Positions 57,600 to 64,000 of a stretch of 64,000 bases of DNA are shown in pieces. The stretch is from Flaveria trinervia (taxonomy: Eukaryota > Streptophyta > Magnoliopsida > Asterales > Asteraceae), in contig CM046454.1 in the NCBI GenBank assembly GCA_025506515.1, forward strand, positions 64,058,114-64,122,113. The letters run 5' to 3'. Below the pieces are notes generated by a model. That model searched no databases, had not been told where the DNA came from, and worked only from the letters and a program-made list of their open reading frames with translations. The position numbers and the translations under genes were made by a program. The stretch's first letter is position 1. Each line of letters starts with the position of its first letter.

Positions 57600-60500
57600 C
57601 CTTCCTGTTCTTTCCTGATGTGGTGCTGAGAAGTTTGTACAGATCCTTGGTAGACAAGAAGTCCAGTCTGTCACCTTAGATGACATGTACCCTCTGTTGT
57701 TGCCCTCTGAATAGAGTTAGTTGATGGGAACTGTAATCATATTTCCATCTAACTATAGGTTTCAATTCTGGACCCTCCACCATCTGTAGAAAGGCAGCGC
57801 CCTTGGTGGGAGATCTTTCCTTGTCTTCCTGTCTTCTCAACTTCAACTTTTCTTCAATCTTGGCTTTTGCAGTTAGCTCGGCTAGATGAAGACTGCTGAG
57901 ATGATTTCTGATGAGTGCAGCAGTTTCAGAGTTGGAGGGGTTGGAGAATGGCTTCCCTGCTAACTCAGCAATATCAAACATGCTGGAGTGTAGCAGAGAT
58001 GTTGCATTAAGTCTATTGACTTCACCATTCTCCCTTTCCACAACAAAGTTGTAAGAAGTTTCATCGAACCTCCACTGGATTATTTTCTTTCTAGGCACAA
58101 GAGACTGACTGGGAATCTTGTCCTCTTTCTTGGTATCCAAAAAAGTCACCAGTTTCCTTCTAAGTTTCTTCTCTTCATCATTTAGTGAATCTGAGTTGAG
58201 ACCTAGAAGTCTAGCTGCCTGGTCCAATGTTCCTCTAGGTAAATCAAGAAATTGATCTCTTGTGAGGGAACAAGAGGATCCATCAACATAGGTAATGTTG
58301 ACAGAATCTTCATCACATGAGACTTCGCTCAAAGTTGTGCAGTTGATGAGCTTGGTCTTGATTACCTTGAACTCCTTAAAAGAAGATGTTAAAGGCTGAG
58401 GGGATAGTTTGGATGGTTGTTGGGTAGGTTGAGGTTCAGAGGTCTGGGAAGTGTTTTTGGTTGGAGGATGGGAAGTTTAGGTGGTTGGGTGATGAAATGG
58501 ATGTGGGCAAAGATGTGGGTTTAGGGGTGAAGGGTTTGGTTTTGATGGTGAAAGGTAGGGGTGAGGGTTCAGGTTGTGGTTGGGTGGGGTTGCAGTGAAG
58601 GTCATCCCCTTTACATTTCTGTACATCTCTTTTCTCTTTCCCAACCAGATGTCAGCCTTGATTTCACTAACAATCCATTGGAGTGTCTTCTCAGACATGG
58701 GACCCACCTGCCTTCCAAAGAAGCCATGGGCCCGAAGATAGTCTTTCATCCAGGCCTTTTCACTGAGCTTCCTGGTTGCAGTGACCCTAGCTTTTTCCTC
58801 CTTATTCTTCTCCTTTGTCTTTTCTCTTGCAGCCTTTCTTCTTTCTTTCTCCATTTGATCCTGCTCTTTGTTGTAGAGCTAGAGGATCATCTCATCATTG
58901 TGCGGAGAGAGTTCTTGAATATTAAAGCCTCTGGAGATTAGGAAATTTATCATGTCTCTTCTCAACTGCAATTCAGCTTCCTTCTGTTCTTCTTCTTCTT
59001 TCTCCAAGGCCAACCTGGCTTCTTCTTCAACTTTCAGCCAGGTTGCCTTCTCCAGATTCACCAACTCCTCTAGTGGTAGTATGAGTGTTCTTTTATTGGC
59101 AGCTCCTAATTGGATAAGCTGGTCATGATCTCTCTTCCTTCTCTTATTGTTGACATCCTCCTAATTGGCTGCAGCTGCTTTTGTACTAGTAGCTAGCAAC
59201 TTCTCAATTAGAAGTCTTCCTTTCTTCTGGAGTTTCTCAATGTTCTACTCTTCCTGTAGCTTTTCCGCAGTCATCTTTCTTTTCCCTTTATCTTTTGAAG
59301 AGCCTAACTGTGGTGGTTCTTGGAGAGTGGATTCTGATTGTAAGAGAGGCAGAGATGGTGTCTGGGATGGAGGTAGATTCAGAAAGTCATTGCTGTTCAC
59401 CTCAGATACCATTTTAAGGATTGCATCTGTGATGATCAGTTCCTCGGACATTTTGAAAAGTCCTTCCGCAGCTTCCATTTCTGCTTCGGAAGATTCAGCT
59501 TGTTCTTCCGAGGCTTTAACTTCAACTTGGGAAGTTGGAGGAGATGCAGATTCTATCCCAACTGTTTAAGTTGCTGGGCCATCAGTCCCTATTTCCCTTT
59601 CAATTGAATCTTAGTTCCATGTGGACCTTAGGTTGACCAACTTCTTCCATAGTGGTAGAAGGTGCAGTCAGCCTTTAAAGCTCTTCAGCTCCAAAGCAAA
59701 TCATTGTAGCATCAGGGCTTGGCTGATCAGTGGAGGATCTCAACAGAAACTTGGCGAAGAGTCTATAGAGATCGCTGAGCATCTTTGAATCAATCTGAAG
59801 GATAACTTGAGATGACTCAGACACAATGATGATAGGAGTAGAAGAGTTGAAGTTGAAGATTGGTTCTGTGGTTCCTTAGATGTTTGTCTTTGAACATTCT
59901 CCCCCTTTTTTGTAGCATCATCTTGAGAGCTAGATGAGCTGGAGAAGAAGTCAATGTACATGCCTAACAGACCTCTCTGTCTGTTTCTCAGCTAGTTTGG
60001 CCTTGAAATTGTCAATCTCAAGTTGCTGAGTGGCGGACCTTGCTTCTAAAGTCCTAACCAAAGATTCAAGGTTTGAGACTTTAGATAGAAGGTCTTTAAT
60101 AAGGAGTTTCATGCTTCCCTCATCTTCTTTTGAAGAATCACGGGGAGATGACATAACATACCTAGTATGTTCAGCCTCACCACCAGATGTGGTTTCTTGG
60201 CACCCTGGTTTCCTGTGCGTAATGATGTCTCTTTCAGAGTCATCAAAAGGCTCGATTGCCGCAGATTCAGTCTGAGATATGTTACCACTGTCCATAAGGT
60301 CCATTGAGGCACCTTCTGTAGTGGCAGCTGAATCTGCATGAGTCCCCTCCACATTAGTGGGACTCACCTCAGTTATATATTGCTAATGGGGGCTAGATAT
60401 AAGGGATTTCTCCGGGCTCTGTTGATCTTTAAGAGGGTGTTGTAGATCAACTTCATTGCCATGGAGAGATGTTATCTCTTCATCACTTTTGAAGAGAAGG

Positions 60501-61445
60501 TCAGTAAAGATAGGAAGGTTAAGCCTACTGACCCGGGACCTTGGTCAATGTCTACAGGCATTGAGACTTTGGTGGGCTGTCCCTAGTTGGTTGCTCAGAA
60601 GAGTGTAGATACTCATCCTGAGGGCCGTTGGTTTGGGTGTCGGGCTCCTGGTTTGAGACTGAGGAGACTCAAAACCCATATTAGGTCAAAAGAGAAGGAT
60701 GGAGAGACCTCAGACTGAGTGAGAGCCCATGTTTCCACTCTAGTCTTTTTGGATTGAATAGGAGGGGCTTGTTCAATCAGAGTAGATTGAACAAGGGTTC
60801 GTTTGGGGCGTCTTTGGTATGTGATGGGATGGGTGGAGAAGGCAGTGTTGGCATTGTGGTGGAGGTTACTGGTGTGGGGTCATCACCTGTGGGGTGAACA
60901 GGGATGTCACCAGGAGCTATGTGCTCAATCATACCTGGAAGCAGAGTAGTGTACCTTCCAGTGAAGTTGGTGGACACCTTCTTCAAAGTCTTGAAGATAG
61001 TGGGCCTCATCTAAGGAACAGTCAGAGCAAGAGGAACTTCCAGTTGTAAGAGAAGTTGAACTTGTAGACTGTTCCTGCTTATGTCTCCACCATATCCCAT
61101 TAGGATGTAAGTGATGTCCAAATCTTCCTTAGAGAATTCAGTAGGAGCTCTTTCATCATGAAGCTCTAGATGCTCGCTGATGAGTTGTTCAGTGATGATC
61201 AACTCCTGTCCATAAATGCTGGACCTTAGTACACGAATCCCATTTAGGGTTTTGGCTTGACCATTGCCCCAAAATTCGGCTATTTGGTTGGAGTAAACAG
61301 TGGGGTTAACAGTAAGTGTTGTGTAGTAAGATGATTGGGTGAGAAAGGAGATGATTTCTGAGAAGTCAGCATCTCTTGATAAATCAAGAAGTGTGACTTG
61401 GTTGTGCTGAGGGTTAAGTGCCATTGGAGAAAGGTGAATGTACAT
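57600..61445 (-). pseudogene. Sirevirus S3 accessory ORF, broken
   Basis: The frame at 61011-61445 opens MYIHLSPMALNPQHNQVTLL; the start matching S2 is the Met of MALNPQHN near 61424. The conserved N-terminal domain has VYSNQIAEFWGNGQ, IYGQELIITEQLISEHLEL and MGYGGDISRN. Later frames give a coiled coil at 59951-60367 (LLIKDLLSKVSNLESLVRTL), a charged helix 58879-59064, KAWMKDYLRAHGFFGRQVGP (58477-58854, equivalent to the S2 KSYGFSGRRLGPM motif) and 57676-58332. That last frame carries two copies of a W-[RK]-[FY]-D unit (IQWRFDETSYNFVV and VRWKYDYSSHQLTLF). Same domain order as S2; many frameshifts. Confidence 0.8.
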
Positions 61446-62080
61446 GATTTTGAGCTTGGGTAAAGTTGGAGAGGAGAAAAATTTCTAGGGTAGTAAAAAT
61501 TGCAAAAAAGAAGATGAAATTGAATAGTCGAGATTATTTAAAAGAGGGTGGGAAGGCGGTAATGGGGGTTAGGATAAGGTGATGTGATGTTTTAGTGGAT
61601 GGATTGACAGTGGCGATAAGGTTAATAATCAGTTAAATAATCCGACATCATTAACAAAATCTTTGCTTTTTACAGTGTGGGGCCCAAGAGATTTACGTTA
61701 CACAGTAGAATCTCTCTTCCGAGTGTGAAACAATTCCGAAGGTAATTGTCTTCCTAAGGCAATTCTTACTTCCGAAGCGAAAACTTTGCTTCCGAAGGTT
61801 AGGATTGCTTTCCGAATGGAGAGTGTGTAAGTCTTGGAAGTAGATCTGATATGTAATCAATCGCTTCTTCCGAAACCAAAAACTCTTCCGAGAAGAAAAT
61901 TATCCATTGAGAAATTTTTGTTCTGAAGATATGAAAATAACTTCCGAGGGTTAATTTCTCTTCGGAAGGAATTTACACTTAGAAAAATTTTAGAGTGATC
62001 TTTTGTAACAGGGCTTAAATTGTATTGACATAAAACTTACATATTAAAAAGGTTTTCCAAAGAGTTTAGGTTAACCAATG
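61446..62080. other. S3 spacer with CTTCCGAAG motifs
   Basis: Non-coding; TTCCGAAG/CTTCGGAA phrases at 61710-61980, equivalent to the S2 spacers. Confidence 0.78.
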
Positions 62081-63600
62081 TTTATCATCAAAATAGCTGT
62101 TATAAGATACTTAAATCTTTGCTCATCAAAAGCTTTGGTGAACAGATCAGCATATTGTTCATTTGAATCATCTTCGATTAACTTAATTATTTTTCTCATG
62201 AATATCTCTAATGAAATGGTACCTGATGTCAATATGCTTTGTTTTGGAATGCTTCACTGGATTTTTAGTAATGGAGATAGCACTGTTGTTGTTAATATGG
62301 ATAGGAGTACTCACAAAGTTGAATCCATAGTCTAACATCTGATTTTGAATCCATAGCAGTTGAGCACAGCAGCTAGCAGCAATAATGTATTCAGCTTCGG
62401 CAGTTGATGTAAAGACATAGGATTGTTTCTTGCATTGCCATGAGATGATCCTTCCACCAAGAAATTGACATCCTCCTGATGTTGATTTCTTGTCAATGTT
62501 GCAGCCATAATAGTCACTGTCAGAGTATTCATAGAGATTAAAATCCTTGTTTCTGGGATACCAGAGACCTAGTTTAGGTGCTCCTTTTAGGTATCTGAGG
62601 ATTCTCTTAACAGCAGCTAGGTGAGACACCTTTGGAGCAGCCTGATATTTTGCACAGATGCAAGTAGCAAACATGATATCAGGTCTACTGGCTGTGAGAT
62701 ACATCAGAGAACCGATAATTGCCCTATACTGATGTTGATCAGTATCCTCCCCCTCAAGGTCAGGACAAAGATTATGGTTTCTGGGTATGAGTGTCTTGGC
62801 AGGCTTGCAATCTTTCATTTCAAATCTTTCTAAGATGTCAGAGACATACTTAGATTGATTAATGAAAAACCCTTCCTTCATTTGCTTTACCTGAATCCCA
62901 AGGAAAAAGTCCATTTTTCCCATAAAACTCATCTCAAACTTTTTCTTCATAATGCTCTCAAAGTCCTTACACATTTGGTCATTTGAAGAACAAATATGAT
63001 GTCATCGACATAGACTTGAACAAGCAAGATGTCATTTCCAGACTTTCTGATGAAGAGAGTCTTGTTAATAGTACCTCTAGTGTAGCCATTCTTCAGAAGA
63101 AACTGAGACAGAGTCTCATACTATAGCCTAGGTGCTTGTGTAGCCCATATAGAGCTTTATCCAATTTACACACATAGTTGGGGTGTTGTGAGTCTTCAAA
63201 TCCTCGAGGTTGGCATACATAGACTTCCCTATCTATATCCCCATATAGAAAGGCACACTTGACATCAAGTTGATAGACAGTGAAGTCCTTGGATCATCAT
63301 AAGCAAGGAAGATCCTAACTGCCTCAAGTCTTGCAACTGGTGCAAAGACATCAGTATAATCAATTCTTTCCATTTGGGTGTATCCCTGAACTACAAGTCT
63401 TGCTTTGTTCTTGATGATCAAGCCTCTATCATCTCTCTTGTTTCTGAAAAGCTATTTAGTGCCTATTGGTACTTGACCAGATGGTAGCAGACATAGGTTC
63501 CATACCTTCTGTCTTTTGAATTGAAGCAGCTCCTCTTGCATCAATTCAAGCCAGCTGCTATCTTTCAAGGCATCTTCTACCTTTTTGGGTTCCATCTGGG
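62081..63600 (-). pseudogene. Sirevirus S3 reverse transcriptase and RNase H
   Basis: The 264-residue frame 62183-62974 runs from the RT tail (FEMSFMGKMDFFLGIQVKQM) through SRPDIMFATCICAKYQ to RNase H (SDSDYYGCNIDKKSTSGGCQ, STAEAEYIIAASCC, NPVKHSKTKHIDIRYHFI). The YVDDIIF box is encoded near 62998-63020. The frame 63233-63421 has GYTQMERIDYTDVFAPVARL. Frameshifts at about 62980, 63125 and 63290 break RT. Confidence 0.88.
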
Positions 63601-64000
63601 ATAGAAAGCATGAGTACAAGCAGACATTCCATGATGAGTCTGTCCTCTTGTTCTCACACCCTCAGTGACATCCCCTATGATGTTCTCAGCAAGATGAGTG
63701 TTATGAATCCTAAGGCGAGAATTACTTCCAGTTGTAGAGATATGCCCAGGTTGGACATATTCTGCTCAGGAACTGAACACTCTATCCAGCTACTGTTTTA
63801 AAATCATTCAATGAGGACTGATTGAATGAGTGAGAAACATCATCAATGGTTGGCTGTGAAGTAGTATTAACAGTTTCGTGTTCCTTCAAAACACTATTTC
63901 CTTCTGCCTGGTGTTGTGGTGGATCACCTGATGAGTTTTGAGGCTCAGTAAGTGATTCACTTGTTGAAGCTTCACTATTCCTTGATATAGTTAGACTATC
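63601..64000 (-). pseudogene. Sirevirus S3 integrase-RT linker, cut by window edge
   Basis: Minus-strand sequence matches the layout of the Ser/Thr-rich linker of S2 (HHSCFLSQMEPKK-type phrase near 63590-63620, then acidic/Ser-rich). Integrase itself would lie to the right. Confidence 0.65.

Larger units (their letters stand above)
56647..64000 (-). mobile_element. Sirevirus-like element S3, cut by the right window edge
   Basis: Minus orientation: 3' LTR 56647-57512, polypurine tract, accessory ORF to 61445, spacer, RNase H, RT and the integrase-RT linker to 64000. Integrase, gag and the 5' LTR lie beyond the window. It is a relative of S2 (shared LTR end GATCCTGCA, shared CTTCCGAAG motif, about 60-70% similar RT wording by eye), but a different family. 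Confidence 0.88.

Overview
The window looks like a gene-poor, retrotransposon-dense stretch of a higher-plant nuclear genome. The evidence is a TIR-NBS-LRR disease-resistance gene with plant-type introns, several Ty1/copia and Ty3/gypsy families, LTRs beginning TGTAACACCC, a LINE relic, a hAT-type MITE and AT microsatellites. The element families remind me of daisy-family (Asteraceae) genomes, but that is recollection and not proof. I see no bacterial, organellar or CRISPR features.

Layout. 1-850 is a TATACG/TA microsatellite. 2690-3983 and 20884-21305 are two halves of one decayed Ty3/gypsy chromovirus pol on the minus strand. They are separated by a four-level nest: solo LTR A (plus, 3989-20878, target duplication taagt) contains solo LTR B (minus, 4794-19593, duplication attca), which contains a 12.5-kb Sirevirus-like copia element (minus, 5107-17621). 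21330-21620 carries CACTA-like palindromic subterminal repeats. 23839-24250 is a LINE 3' relic.

25004-53221 is a single TNL resistance gene. The TIR exon (25004-25482) is separated from the NB-ARC exon (49750-50829) by an apparent 24.3-kb intron. That intron holds an LTR relic, an Ale-type copia element (about 26936-31086), a 16.5-kb palindromic Sirevirus insertion (31280-47804, duplication agttc) and a hAT-type MITE (49099-49401, 8-bp duplication). The TNL has a frameshift just after the P-loop region and several in an LRR region built from 132-bp tandem units, so as written it is a pseudogene.

53222-64000 holds AT repeats, a tRNA-like/SINE-like Pol III box pair, a probable gypsy solo LTR, a copia gag relic, and the 3' two thirds of a third Sirevirus that runs off the right edge.

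The most interesting objects are: (1) the near-perfect 7.9-kb-arm palindrome formed by two head-to-head truncated copies of one Sirevirus, bounded by one target-site duplication; (2) a long accessory ORF between pol and the 3' LTR that recurs in all three Sirevirus families here; (3) the TNL with a TE-filled giant intron and a 132-bp LRR array. The palindrome arms differ mainly by one-base homopolymer indels. This suggests either very recent duplication plus sequencing error or an assembly artefact, so all frameshift calls in this window are provisional.
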